Below are positions 33,658 to 45,534 of a stretch of 64,000 nt of DNA, one piece after another; position 1 is the first letter of the stretch; the number at the start of each line of letters is the position of its first letter. Made by a program: the position numbers and the translations under genes. The stretch is from Datura wrightii (lineage: Eukaryota > Streptophyta > Magnoliopsida > Solanales > Solanaceae). The stretch lies in assembly GCA_035772735.1 (NCBI GenBank), contig JASDFA010000007.1, positions 84,715,501 to 84,779,500 on the forward strand, in the 5' to 3' direction. The notes beneath the pieces were generated by a model. The model did not search any database. It worked only from the letters and a program-made list of their open reading frames with translations, and had not been told where the DNA came from.

Positions 33658-35521
33658 ATTGTTGAATATTTTGAGTAATGTTTACTTCCTAGGGTCCCTG
33701 TTGTTAATGTTGATGGGTTAGATAAGGTGGAGAACTAGAACTAGGTGGAAGGAAAGGGCTTTCTGTTATATCACCCTGAAAAGAGAAGGGTTTGATCAAA
33801 TTAGGCCCTATCTTGAGGAGGGATTAACCAATGATTATATGTGTGTAGATTCTGAAAAACCCGAAGCATTAAGAAAGGGAAAAGCTCCTGCAGAGTAGCA
33901 AAGCTAATAATTTCGAGTAATTGAGGTAGGTTACGGTTATAGGGTAGACATATATAATTGCATGTATAGTGTGAAATGTTGATATACGATTGTTCTTCAG
34001 ACATTTATGTGATATGTGAGTCTATTATTGATAATTTATCTCAAGAATGTGATTATGATGTGATACTGAACTATGATGACTTATTTGATTGATTGTGTAT
34101 TTGAAAATGTCATTACCTGTGATGAATTTTTAGTAAAGTGATTACACTCCGTTAATGAGAGAATTTTTAATTAATAATGGTTTATTTAAGAAGTAGATTA
34201 TAACTTTTTGTATGATGAAATGATGCACTTGATATGACTTTTATGAGAATGATGAATGAAAAGATTTAACATTCTAAAATGAGAGGCTCTAGCCCAAGGG
34301 GAGTATCCGAGTGAGTGAATAACATTATTTGAGTGGGTCGTATCTGAGGGGAGTAACCGAACGAGCTTATGAGTGGGACCGGGTGTCCGCGACACAGTAC
34401 ATGGATTTCTAGAGTCCCCTACAGGTCATGACTGGATGGGCATAAATAAGATCCTCTGACATGTGTGTTCATGTTTTGTGTGGTTTAGAGATAAAGGAAG
34501 ATGGCAGAGGCGTGTGCCCATCAGGCTACCCTTGTTGTGTTGTTTGCGTATTGTTTGTGGTTTCATTTATATTCATGAGGTTTATGTGAAAGGTGCTATG
34601 AGAATGTCCAAAGTATCATGGATTTGATGTGAGATGATAACAATGATCATGGTTTTAGTGCTAAGTGTGACTTTGTCACTATGTATAATTATTGAGTAGT
34701 TGTCACTATGAATAACTGAGGAATTGTAGCTTTTAATAGCTAATGTGATTGTTGTTTTATTATAGTTGTTAGATGGATTATGGAGTATGTGAAATGTTAA
34801 ACTGTTGATCTTATGAACTGTGAGGATGGATGAACTAAGAAGAGTGCAGCATGTCGAGCTACTGCCTATGCAGTGCCGCTGTAGCGGAACCATTTTCGCT
34901 GCGGCGAGTACGCTGTAGCGGTCAAGTGACCACTGCTACGAGAGGCCTAATCCACTGAGCAGGTTGGCCAATTCCTGAGTAGAGCTAATGCTCATAAAAT
35001 GGCTTGTATTTCTATATAAAGTTGAGGACCCTTTTTATATCACTATTTATTTAATTATCTATTTTATGTAAGGTCGGCCAATGATGCCTACCAGTACTGT
35101 TTCTTGTACTGAACCTACCACTACATTCTGTTCTGAGTGTAGAGTTCTAGCCCGTTCTTCAAATCCTCACTTGTAAACCAGACGCCTTTAGGGATTTAGA
35201 AGGTGAACAGATGAGGACGCAGTTCACTCCGTCGTTAAAGATGCGCTTCTTTAAGATATTTTGGACACTTTATTTCATTTTTAGTTTTATTTTCTTAGCT
35301 TTTAGAAATAGACGTCTTGTGTAGTGACTTTCAGATCTTGGGTGTTATTTAATAGTGTCATATTTTAGCGGTTGAATTATGACGTGAAGTTTATTTCAAT
35401 AACTAAAAATAGCATCTTACCTTTTTTGCATGTCTCATTTTATGTGTAGTATTAGGATTCGTTGGTTCACCCACTAAGGGGATTAGTGTGCATGTCAATC
35501 ACGGCCATTAGAGTCGTGACA
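33658..35521 (+). mobile_element. Tekay-like 5' LTR, right part
   Basis: Continues the LTR from 23691 and ends GAGTCGTGACA. It aligns with 43665-45529. It contains a TTGAGGTAGGTTACGG phrase at about 33923, which is shared by the other Tekay-like LTRs here and resembles a splice donor in the leader. Decayed CCGCTGCAGCGG-like motifs lie at 34873-34945. Confidence 0.8.
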
Positions 35522-35525
35522 AAGT

Positions 35526-35537
35526 TGGTATCAGAGT
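35526..35537 (+). promoter_or_regulatory. Primer-binding site, tRNA-iMet type
   Basis: TGGTATCAGAGT, a match to the initiator tRNA-Met primer (canonical last base C), four bases after the LTR end. Confidence 0.8.
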
Positions 35538-35737
35538 CCTAGGTTCATTGATCTCATTGCACTAAGACGGGTCTAGTAGAGTCTCCCAGATTGGTGCGGA
35601 GACGTCCGTAAGTTATCTTCGAGAGGTTGTAGGACTTTTGGAAAACTCCCTCCTTCTTTCCTTTCATTAAATTACTTAATTCCAATTGGTATCTGGTGAT
35701 CCAAATTGGTATCTAACACTTTTTCTTCTTCCTTCTT

Positions 35738-37260
35738 AGATGGTGAGAACATGCACCATGATAACAGAGACACAGCACCCGAGCCAACAGTGGCAGCCCC
35801 AGTTCATGGTAGAGGAAGGGGCAGAGGTCGTAGCCAGAGAACCGCTGTGACTAGAGGAGGGGCCTATGCTCCTTCCCAGTCAAAGAGAGATCTGCATCTT
35901 CTGTGCCACCAGCAATTCGGGAGCGAGTGGCTATTGAAGTCGAGGTCCCAATGTAGGAAGAAGCTCCTACTGTGCCAGCGTCCTCAGAGGTCCTAGCTTA
36001 GGTCCTCAACCTTCTAAGTGGCCTTATGGGCACCGGGGTAACGCCAGTAATTCCAGTGGTATAGGAATCAGAAATTCAGCATGCAGCTGCTATGGCCCCA
36101 CAGATTGATGACATATCGAGGGTTGTAGGTTTTCCAAGTCTAGTAGCTGGACCAATGATGATAGTGGAAGAGCACGACTAGTTTTGGAGGTTCACTAAGA
36201 TGAAACCTCCCACCTTTTACGGTACAGAGGCAGAGGACGCCTATGAATTCATTATAGATTTTCATGAGAGTCTCAATAAGATGGGAGCAGTGGAGAAGTA
36301 CGGTGTTGAGTTCGTCACCTTCCAGCTGATGGGTAATGCAAAGCTCTAATGGAGGGATTTTGTGTAGTGCAGACCAGCAGGGTCAACACCATTGTCGTGG
36401 ACCTAATTCTACTCCACATTCCTAGATAAATATGTTCCCTACACTCTGAGGGATAGGAGACGGAATGAGTTCATCACTATCGAGCAGGAGAGCTCATCAG
36501 TTGTTGTATACGAGGCCCGTTTTCACTCTTTGTCCATATATGCTCTACCCTTACTGCTCACCGAGGAAGAGGATCAGGGGGTTTGTTAAAGGCCTGAATG
36601 TGGGTCTCCAGGTACCAACTCTGCAGATGGTCTCTTTGGGTAAGACTTTTCAAGAGGTGGTAGAGTACGTGAAGTCTGTTGAAGGGGTGAGGAAGGAGGG
36701 TTATGCTAGGAATGCCGTAACGAAAGCTCAGAGTTGGCTATTTCAATGGTTCTTATGTAAAGGCTCTAGCACCACAAGGTTTCTCGGGGAACCCTATTCA
36801 ATCTTCCATGCAGGTGTCAGTCGGAGGTCCACCAAGGACAGCTCCACGATCGTTAGGTGCAGTTGGGGGTACACAGATGGTTCGTTCTGATTTTGGGGAT
36901 CATCCTATTTCTTCTATTCTAGCTTAGAGACTAATTATTGAGGTCTTCCATGAGTGTGGTGAGTATGGACACAACCACAGATGGTGCCCCAGGTTCAGAT
37001 ATGGCGGGAAGATTGTTCTCCATCCAGCTCCTCGAGCTTTGACCCCTACCGGAAGAGGAGGTAGTGCTTTTAGTCAAGATCGTCCACAGTTGGGACGAGG
37101 TGGTTCACCGACTACTAGAGGTGGTATTCACAGGGTAAAGGACGTGGTCAGGTGGGTAGGGATGGAACCCTGGCAGGTAGAGGGGTGGCACAGCCCAACT
37201 GGGGTAGTTCTTAGGCGGGTAAGCAGACCCATTTCTATGTTTTTCCTGGTAGACCGGAGG
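35738..37260 (+). pseudogene. Tekay-like gag, decayed
   Basis: Gag remnants in shifting frames. An Arg/Gly-rich segment (HGRGRGRGRSQ) lies near 35810. KMKPPTFYGTEAEDAYEFI near 36200 is the start of the retrotransposon gag domain, and TLRDRRRNEFITIEQ lies near 36450. A zinc knuckle ECGEYGHNHRWCP lies at about 36953-36995, with its first Cys replaced. There are many stops (for example at about 36178, 36347 and 36365) and at least one frameshift. The frame at 36465-36890 is a wrong-frame by-product in part. Confidence 0.75.
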
Positions 37261-37309
37261 TAGAGGCTTTAGACACCGTCATCACAGGTATGATCTTCGT
37301 GGCCAATAG

Positions 37310-37840
37310 AATGGCTATTGCATTGTTTAAGCTCGGGCTCTACATTCTCTTATGTGTCTACTTATTTTTCTTTGGGTTTCAATCTTGTGTATGATATGCT
37401 TAATACTCCTATCCATGTGTCTACTCCTGTTGGGAATTCTATGTTAGTGGATAGGGTTGTTCGTGATTGTATTGTTGAATTCATGGGATTTGACACTCTG
37501 GCGGACCTAGTAATCTTAGACATGCTTTATTTTGATATAATTTTGGGAATGAGCTGGTTGTCCGCTTACCATGCCATTCTGGATTGCTATACTAAGATTG
37601 TCACTATATTGGGTCCAAAATCGTTCAAGCTGGAGTTGAAAGGGAATTGTAGCCCCGCTCCTAAGAAACTTATTTCTTATATTCGTACTCGTAAGTTGAT
37701 AGAGCGAGTTTGTTCAGCATATCTGGCGCATGTTTGGGACATTAGTTCAGAGGGTCCTTCCATAGAGTCGGTCCCAGTTATTTGTGAATTCTTAGAGCTG
37801 TTCCTTGCAGATTTTCCCGGCATAACCGCTATACCGTGAC
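37310..37840 (+). pseudogene. Tekay-like protease remnant
   Basis: Encodes GSTFSYVSTYFSLGFN followed by NSMLVDRVVRDCIVEFMGF and LGMSWLSAYHAILDC, the typical chromovirus protease. The active-site Asp codon before SGS is lost (Ser in this frame). A stop at 37837 closes the frame. Confidence 0.75.
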
Positions 37841-38690
37841 ATAGATTTTTTTATAGACATGGAACTAGGAACCCAGCCCATTTCATTCCTCCATACCGAA
37901 TGGCACCTGTTGAGTTGAGAGAACTCAATGAACAGTTGTAGGAGTTGCTCAATAAAGTATTTATTAGACCGAGTGTATCACCATGGGGTGCCCCGGTTCT
38001 ATTTGTAAAGAAGAAGGATGGTAGTATGCGGATGTGCATCGACTACCGCCAGTTGAACAAGGAAACTATTCAGAATAGGTACCCTCTTCCTCGAATAGAT
38101 GATCTATACTGCAGATTAGTTAGAGGGAGCGGTTGTATTTTCAAAGATTGATTTGAGGTCAGGTCATCACAAGTTGAAAATTAGGGAAGATGATATTCCC
38201 AAGATAGCCTTTCGGACCAGGTATGGGCATTACGAGTTTTTGGTCATTTCGTTCGGACTCACTAATGCTCCATCCGCATTCATGAGCCTGATGAATGGTA
38301 TTTACAAACCCTACCTGGATTCCTTTATTATTATGTTTATTGATGATATCTTGGTGTATTCTAAGACCAAGCAGGAGCATGACAGTCATTTAAGGATTGT
38401 GTTGGGATTCCTGAAGGAGAAGCAGTTGTATGCCAAATTCACCAAGTTCAAGTTTTGGTTGGAATCAGTGTCCTTTTTGGGGCATGTGGTTTCCAAAGAG
38501 GAAATCCAAGTTGATCCACATAAGGTGGAGGCAGTTAGGAACTGGGAAAGGCCAACTAATGTGACAGAAATTCAATGTTTTCTGGGGCTGGTTAGTTACT
38601 ACCGTCGGTTTGTGAAGGGATTCACCTCCATCGATTCGGCATTGACCAAGTTGACACAAAAGGATGTGCCTTTCCAGTGGTTATAGGAAT
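37841..38690 (+). pseudogene. Tekay-like reverse transcriptase remnant
   Basis: 37945-38151 encodes the fingers (RPSVSPWGAPVLFVKKKDGS, CIDYRQLNKET). A frameshift near 38150 leads into 38153-38686, which contains HHKLKIREDDIPKIAF, FGLTNAPSAFMSLMN, the catalytic box FIDDILVYS and the thumb region FLGHVVSKE. Otherwise close to full length; the frameshift and a stop at 38684 inactivate it. Confidence 0.85.
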
Positions 38691-39264
38691 GTGAAGCGAG
38701 CTTTTAGAAGCTCAAGACTCTGCTAACCACAATACCTATTTTGGCGTTACCCATGAAAGGCAAAGATTTTGTTGTGTATTGTGATGCCTCACGGTCTGGA
38801 TTGGGCGCTGTGTTGATGTAGGAAGGGCAGGTTATTATGTATGCCTCGAGACAGCTGAAGGTGCATAAAAATACTACCCCCCACGTGATCTGGAGTTAGC
38901 AGCGGTGGTGTTTGGACTGAAAAATTAGAGGCGCTATCTATATGGAGCAAGATGTGAGGTGTCCATGGATCATCAGAACTTACAGTTTATATTCTCCTAG
39001 AAGGATCTCAATTTGAGCCAGAGGATATGGATGGAGTTGTTTAAGGATTATGACATCACCATCTTGTACCACCCAGGAAAGGCCAATTTGGTGGCAGACA
39101 TGTTGAGCAGGAAGACGGTGAGCATAGGTAGTCTGGCTTGCTTAGAGGCTACTCAACGACCAATAGCCAGGGAAGTCCAGACCTTGGCAAACAACTTAGT
39201 GGGATTGTCGCTGACAAAAACTAGTGGAGTGTTAGCCAACCTAGAGGCTAAATACTCGCTGTAA
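38691..39264 (+). pseudogene. Tekay-like RNase H remnant
   Basis: Recognisable YCDASRSGLGAVLM near 38780, ASRQLKVH near 38850, and YHPGKANLVADMLSRK near 39070, with several stops and frame changes between them. Confidence 0.75.
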
Positions 39265-40130
39265 GAGGGAATCAAAACTAGGCAGTTTGAAGATGAAAAG
39301 CTGGGTAAGATCAAAGATAAAGTCCCATGGGTAGAGGCCAATGAAGCAATGTTAGATGATGAAGGGGTCTTGAGAATAAAGGGGTTCATGTGTGTTCCCC
39401 GAGTTGGTGACCTAATTAAAACTCACTTGGCAGAAACTCACAACTCGAGGTACTCCATTCACCCCGAAGCCACGAAGATGTACCATAATCTATAATAGCA
39501 TTATTGGTGGGGTAGGATGAAGCGGGACATGGTAGACTACGTGGCTCAGTGTTTAAATTGTCAACAGGTGAAGTACAAGCACCAAAATCCTAGAGGAGTA
39601 CTTTAGCGAATGCCTATCCCCGAGCAGAAATGGGAGAGGATAGCTATGGACTTTGTGGTTAGTATTCCCAACATTGTGGGGAAGTTAGGCTCAATTTGGG
39701 TCATAGTTGACAAGTTGACCAAGTCTGCTCATTTCTTGCTGATCAAAGTGACCTACAACACGGAGAAACTAGCAAAGCTATACGTGAAGGAGGTTATTTA
39801 GTTACATGGGGTGCCTCTTTGAATTATATTAGATAGGGGTACTTAATTTACTTCTCATTTTTAGAGGACCTTGTAGGACAATTTGTGTACGAGGTTCGAC
39901 TTGAGCACAACCTTTCATCCTCAAACAGACAGACAATCAGAACAAACTATTGAAGTGTTGGAGGATATGCTCCGGGTATGTGTGATAGACTTCGGGGGTC
40001 ATTGGGACAAATTATTACCCTTGGCAGAGTTTGCCTATACCAATAGCTACCACTCGAGCATCGGTATGGCTCCTTTTGAAGCATTGTATGGGAGAAAGTG
40101 CAGGTCTTCGATTGGGTGATTTGATGTATT
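39265..40130 (+). pseudogene. Tekay-like integrase remnant
   Basis: The zinc-binding part has ETHNSRYSIHPEATKMYHNL and CLNCQQVK (His2Cys2). The core has AMDFVVSIPN (first Asp), LDRGT followed by a stop and FTSHF (second Asp), and SEQTIEVLEDMLR (Glu). Stops lie at about 39493, 39604, 39799 and 39844. Confidence 0.8.
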
Positions 40131-40720
40131 TGAGGTGAGGCCATGGGGGATGGATTTTTTAAAGGAGTCCATGGGAAAGGTTCAAATAATTCAGGAACAT
40201 CTGGTAGCTTCTCAAAGCGATCAGAAGCAGTATGTAATAAGAAAGTCAGGGACATGAAGTTCATGGAAGTAGAGCAAGTGCTGCTCAAGGTGTCCCCCAT
40301 AAAGGGAGTAATGAGGTTTGGAAACTGGGGCAAGCTCAGCCTGAGGTATATTAGGCCATTTGAAATACTCCAAGTGTGCGAAAAGTGGCTTATGAGCTGG
40401 CATTACTGACAGAATTGTTTGGAGTGCATCCGACATTTCATGTGTCTATGCTAAAAAAGTACCATGGGGATGGAACATATATCATCAAGTGGGACGATAT
40501 GTTGTTTGGATGAGAATCTGTCATTTAAGGAGGAGCCTGTAGCGATATTGGCCATAGAGGTTCGGAAGCTGAGGTCTAAGGAGATTTTGATAGTAAAAGT
40601 CCAGTGGAAGAATGTCCGGTAGAAGAAGCCACTTGGGAGACCGAGGCTGATATGCGGGTCAAGTATCCTCAGTTTCTCATAGAATCTGGTACGTATCCTT
40701 CCTACTTTTGTTTAGACCGT
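40131..40720 (+). pseudogene. Integrase C-terminus and chromodomain-like tail, decayed
   Basis: Encodes SPIKGVMRFG and LSLRYIRPFEIL, followed by TFHVSMLKKYHGDGTYI and VEEATWETEADMRVKYPQFL in changing frames. The latter is the end of the chromodomain found in Tekay-type elements. Confidence 0.7.
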
Positions 40721-40752
40721 TCGGGGATGAATGGTATTTTAATTAGTATCTA

Positions 40753-43278
40753 TGTAACGACCTAGATGCCGTTATAGGATGGTTAAGGGGATAGAACATA
40801 GAAAACTATTTACGGATGATATAGGGAGGTTGTGAAATAAACTAAGTATAGAACTGAGCGATTTTGGGTAGCTACTAGTCTGGGGGACCACTGCAGCGAT
40901 GGGATTCCCTCTGCAGTGAGACCATGTGTAAAGACTCGGATATAGTTACGGGATGGTTAAGGGAATAGAACACAGAAATATGCATATGGATGAGATAAGA
41001 GGTTGTGAAATAAACTAAGTATAGAACTATGCAATTTTGGGTAGCTACTGGTCCGGGGGATTGCTACAATGGTGAGATTTCCGCTGCAGCGACATTATGG
41101 TATCGATCGGTGTCCCATTATGGCGAAATGAGGGGGTAACTGCTGGAACTGCTGCAGCGACCCAATGGCCATTGTACAGGGTCCGTTGCAGCGGAAGTGT
41201 GACCGCTGCAGCGGACGACGGGAATCAGAAATTGGGTTTTAAGTGGGAATTGTGGGGTTTTACCCCATTATTTTCAAATTATGATCAAAAGGTCTAAACA
41301 ACGAGAAAACCCTCCAGAGCAGTGAAAACCCTTCACCAAGGTAAGATTTTTCGATTGTTTATCCCTATATGAGTAATGTTAATCCTAGATTCCTTATAGA
41401 CTTTTAATGGTGGGAGTTTTTGTAGAGAAAAACCCTAGACTGTTGAACTAGGACTGGATTGTAGGGTGATTTTGGTTTATTTTGAAAAGTTTTGATCACT
41501 CCCCTAAGATTATTATTGGGAGTGGGTTATGCGAGAATTGAGGCCTAGAACTTAGTAGAATTGGGGTTCACTTTCGAATGTTCCCTAAAGGGGAGGGTTT
41601 GATCTTTTAAAACCTTATTTTGAAGAGTGTATAATGAATTACTCTTTTTTTGTTGTATATTGGGAGCAATCTGAATTTGTGAGAAAAGGCAAGACTCTGG
41701 TGGATGGAGTGATTGACTCTTCGAGTCTGAATTTGAGGTAAGTTATGGTTATAGGGTTAGACCTTGCGTAATGGCTTGTATGCTTATGTAATGACTATAT
41801 TTGATTAATCTTTGGACATTCCTTTTTATGAGCGTTTTTATGTGAATAAATGAAAATTATCATATTGATATGAGATGAATATAATTTGTTGTTGAGATCA
41901 TGTGGAAGTGTGTAATGGACTTTATTTTATGAATCTATCATGTGAACTTCTATTTTATTTGAACAAGTAAGGGAGTGGAGCGTAGACTCCGATGAATTAT
42001 GTTTCTATTATGTAATGCACCTTGTTGCAATTAAAGGATGAGAATGGCTTAAATATTATCTGTTTCCTAAAATGAGAGGCTCGAGCCCGAGGGGAGTTTT
42101 GGGCTAGCGAATATTATTATTGAGTGGCTCGTGTCCAAGGAGAGTATCCAAACGAGCATATGAGTGGGAGCGGGTACCACGCCGGTATAGTACATGAATT
42201 TCTATAGTCCCATGTAGATCATGATTGGAAATAAGACCCTTGGAATGTGTGTACACTGATTGTGATTGAATATTTATGATGAGGTGGTGGAAGCATGTGC
42301 CCGTCATGTCATCTTTGGTTTCCATATTATGCACGTCACTTATGTTGTGTTGTCCTTATATGAAAATGAAGTGTATGAAAAATTTGTTGAGAGGTTGTGA
42401 TAATTACAGTTATATTATATGATTTTGAATATTGAAGAACTTGTCTCTAGTTCTAGGTGTGACTTGTCACAATGTCGGAACTGATGGGTGGTTTCTATTG
42501 TATTTCCTATTAAACTCATGAGTGATTTTTGATGGTGTTAATTGTTGTTCTTACGTGTTCTTATCTGAGAGGTATTGGTGGACTATGTGAAATATGAACT
42601 TGTTAAGCTAAAGAACTGGGAAGTGGAGCATATTTGAGATACTACCTAAGGCAGTATCGCTACATCAAAAACTTTCCGCTGCAACGAGACCGCTGCAGCG
42701 AATGGCCTAATCGACTGAGCAGGCCAACTGTTTCCTTAAGTGGAGCTTTTGTGTAGGAAATTTTTTGTAGGTTCTTTTTATGTTGAAGACTGGTCTTGTA
42801 TTGCTATTACTGTGCATACTTGTTATTATTTAGGGTAGGCCGATGATACTTACCAGTATCGTGTTTTGTACTGACCCTACTCCTGCACTTTTTTTTTCAG
42901 TGCAGCATTCGATCCAGGAAGCTCCTCTTATCCCCACCTTTATTTGCAGCAGTTTATTAGAAAGGTGAGTGGTACAAAATGAGCTGATTCACTTCCCTCC
43001 AGAAGATGTCCTTCATTCGGACAATGCAGCTTTCTTTTATGTTGTCTTTGGTTAAACAATTCTAGAACTGTAGTTAGACACTGAGGTGCAATGACATCTG
43101 GTCTTGGGAGTATCATTTTTTTGTTTTAGGAAGAATGTATTCGTTTGACGATTCATTTGTTTTATTATATATTTTACTTCTCTATGATTATTCCATTTCA
43201 GGCTAATATTTGGGAAACATTGGTTCGCCCACCAGTGAATTAGTGTGGGTGCCAATCACGGCCATTTGGTTCGTGACA
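40753..43278 (+). mobile_element. Tekay-like LTR of a divergent subfamily (inner 3' LTR)
   Basis: Starts TGTAACGACC directly after pol and ends TTCGTGACA. It differs much more from the 5' LTR than the LTR behind it does. It contains a local duplication of its first 174 bp (40753-40926 and 40927-41096). CCGCTGCAGCGG-type palindromes lie at about 41087, 41204 and 42693, and TTTGAGGTAAGTTATGG at about 41734. Confidence 0.75.
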
Positions 43279-45529
43279 CCGTGGTAGCGGTCAGAGTCCC
43301 GCCGTGGCGACATGAGGGATTAACTGCTGAAACCACCCCAACGACCCTATGTCCACTGTAGCGGGTTCGCTTCAGCGGAAGTGTGACCACTACAGTAGAC
43401 AGTGGGAGTCAGAAAGTGAATTTTAAGTTGAAATTACGGGGTCTTACCCCATTATTCTCAAAAACTCGATCAGAAGGGCTAAGCGACGGAAAATTTCTAT
43501 AGAGCTGTCAACTACTCTCTGAAGGTAAGAATCTCAATTCTCCTACCCCTACTTTGGTTAGTGTTGATCCTAGATTGCTTGTGGACCTTTAACGGTGGAA
43601 GTTATATAGAGAAAATCCTAAGTTGATGAACTAGGGCTAAGATTGTGGGGAAGTAATGGGAGGGTTGAATGTTGAAAATTTGAGTAATGTTTACTTCCTA
43701 CGGTCCTTCTTGTTAATATTGATGGGTTAGACAAGGTGGGGACCTAGAACTAGGTGGAAGGGAAGGGTTTTCTGTTAAATTGCCCTGAAAAGCAAAGGAT
43801 TTGATCGAATTAGGCCCTATCTTGAGGAGTAATTAACCAATGATTATATGTGTTTAGATTCTAAATAACCCGAAGCATTGAGGAAGGGAAAAGTTCCTAT
43901 AGAGTAGCGAAGCCAATAAGTTTGAGTAATCGAGGTAGGTTACGGTTATAGGGATAGACCTATATAATGGCATATATAGTGTAATGCTGATATACAATTG
44001 GTTTTTCGACATTTACGTGATATATGATCTATTGTTGACAATTTATCTCAAGAATGTGAGTATGATGTGATATTGATCTGTGATGACTTGTTTGAAAGAT
44101 TGTGTACGTGACAATGTAATTACCTGTGATGAATTTCTAGTAAAGTGATCACACTCCGTTATTGAGAGAACTGTTAATTGATAATGGCTTATTTGAGAAG
44201 TAGATTGTAACTTTCTACAAGATGAAATGATGCACTTGTTATGTATTTTATGAGAATGATGAATGAAAAGATTTAACATCCTAAAATAAGATGTTCAAGC
44301 CCGTAGGGAGTATCAGGGTGAGTGAATAACATTATTTGAGTGGCTCGTGATTGAGGGGAGCACTCGAACAAGCTTATGAGTGAGAGTGGGTGCCATGCCG
44401 CCACAGTACATGGATTTCTAGAGTCCCCTTTCATAACTAGATGGGCACAAATAAGACCTTCTAGCATGTGTATACATGTTTCGTGTGGTTGAGAGATAAG
44501 GGAAGATGGCGGAGGCATGTGCCCGTCATGTTACCCTTGGTTGTGTTGTTTGTGTATTGTTTGTGATTTAATTTTTGATCATGAGGTGGATGTGAAACAT
44601 GCTATGAGAATATGCAAAGTATCATGGATTTGATGTGAGACAATAACAATGAACAGCTTTCTAAGTGTGACTTTGTCACCGTGTGTAATTATTGAGTAGT
44701 TGTTGCTATGAATAACTGAGAAATTGTAGCTCTTAATAGCCAATGCGATTGTTGTTTTATTATAGTTGTTTGATGGATTTATGGAATATGTGAAATGTTA
44801 ATCTGTTGATCTAATGAACTGTGGGTTGGATGAATTGAGAAGAGTGTAGCATGTCGAGCTACTGCCTACACAGTGTCGCTGCAGCAAAACCACTTCCGCT
44901 GCAACGAGACCGCTGTAGCAGACAAGTGACCACTGCAGCGAGAGACCTAATCCAGTTATCAGGCCAACTGATTCCTGAGTAAAGCTAGTGTTCATAAAAT
45001 GTCTTGCATTTCTGTATATAGTTGAGGACCCCTTTTATATCACTATTGCTTTAATTAGCTGTTATTATGTAAGATCGACCGATGATACCTACCAATAATT
45101 TTCATGTACTGAACCTACCCTTTCATTCTTTTCTAAATGCAGAGTTCGAGCCCGTCAGTTCTTCACGTCCTCACCTATAAACCAGCAGCTTTTGGGGATT
45201 TATAAGGTGAGCAAATAAGGACGTAGTTCACTCCTTCGTTACAGATGTCCTTCTTTAAGACGTTCAACCACTTTTTTTTTAGTTTTAGTTTCTTAGCTTG
45301 TAGAAACAAACGTCTTGTACAACGACTTCTAGATCTTGGGTGTTATTTAGGGTGTCATTTAGCAGTGTCGGTCTTCAGTGGTTGAATTAGGATGTGAATT
45401 TTATTTCAACAATTAAAAAGAGCATCTTACCTTTTTGCATGTCTCATTTTAGGGGTAGTATCGGGATTCATTGGTTCGCCCACCGAGGGGTTAGTGTGGG
45501 TGCCTATCATGGTCATTTTGGTCGTGACA
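43279..45529 (+). mobile_element. Tekay-like LTR, 5'-truncated (outer 3' LTR)
   Basis: Lacks about the first 170 bp of the LTR and then follows the 5' LTR to the end GGTCGTGACA. It is flanked by the TGGAT duplication, so it is the original 3' LTR of the insertion. It also shows the pre-insertion state of the Athila-like target site near 43662. I estimate about 9-10% difference from the 5' LTR over a sampled 330 bp. Confidence 0.75.
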
Positions 45530-45534
45530 TGGAT
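45530..45534. repeat. Target-site duplication TGGAT (right copy)
   Basis: Matches 23150-23154. Confidence 0.85.

Larger units (their letters stand above)
23155..45529 (+). mobile_element. Tekay-like chromovirus, decayed, with nested Athila-like element
   Basis: A Ty3/Gypsy element in plus orientation. The parts are a 5' LTR (23155-23691 and 33658-35521), a tRNA-iMet primer-binding site (35526), a gag-pol with many stops and frameshifts (35.7-40.7 kb), and two tandem LTRs (40753-43278 and 43279-45529). The outer ends carry TGGAT. Domain order protease, reverse transcriptase, RNase H, integrase, chromodomain-like tail identifies a chromovirus. The 23692-33652 insertion in the 5' LTR is younger. 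No copy could make functional protein. Confidence 0.85.

Noticed and set aside
34198..34893. Small minus-strand frames in the Tekay-like LTR (also 44043-44995)
   Set aside because: Short and within LTRs; no domain and no conservation of frame between the two LTR copies.
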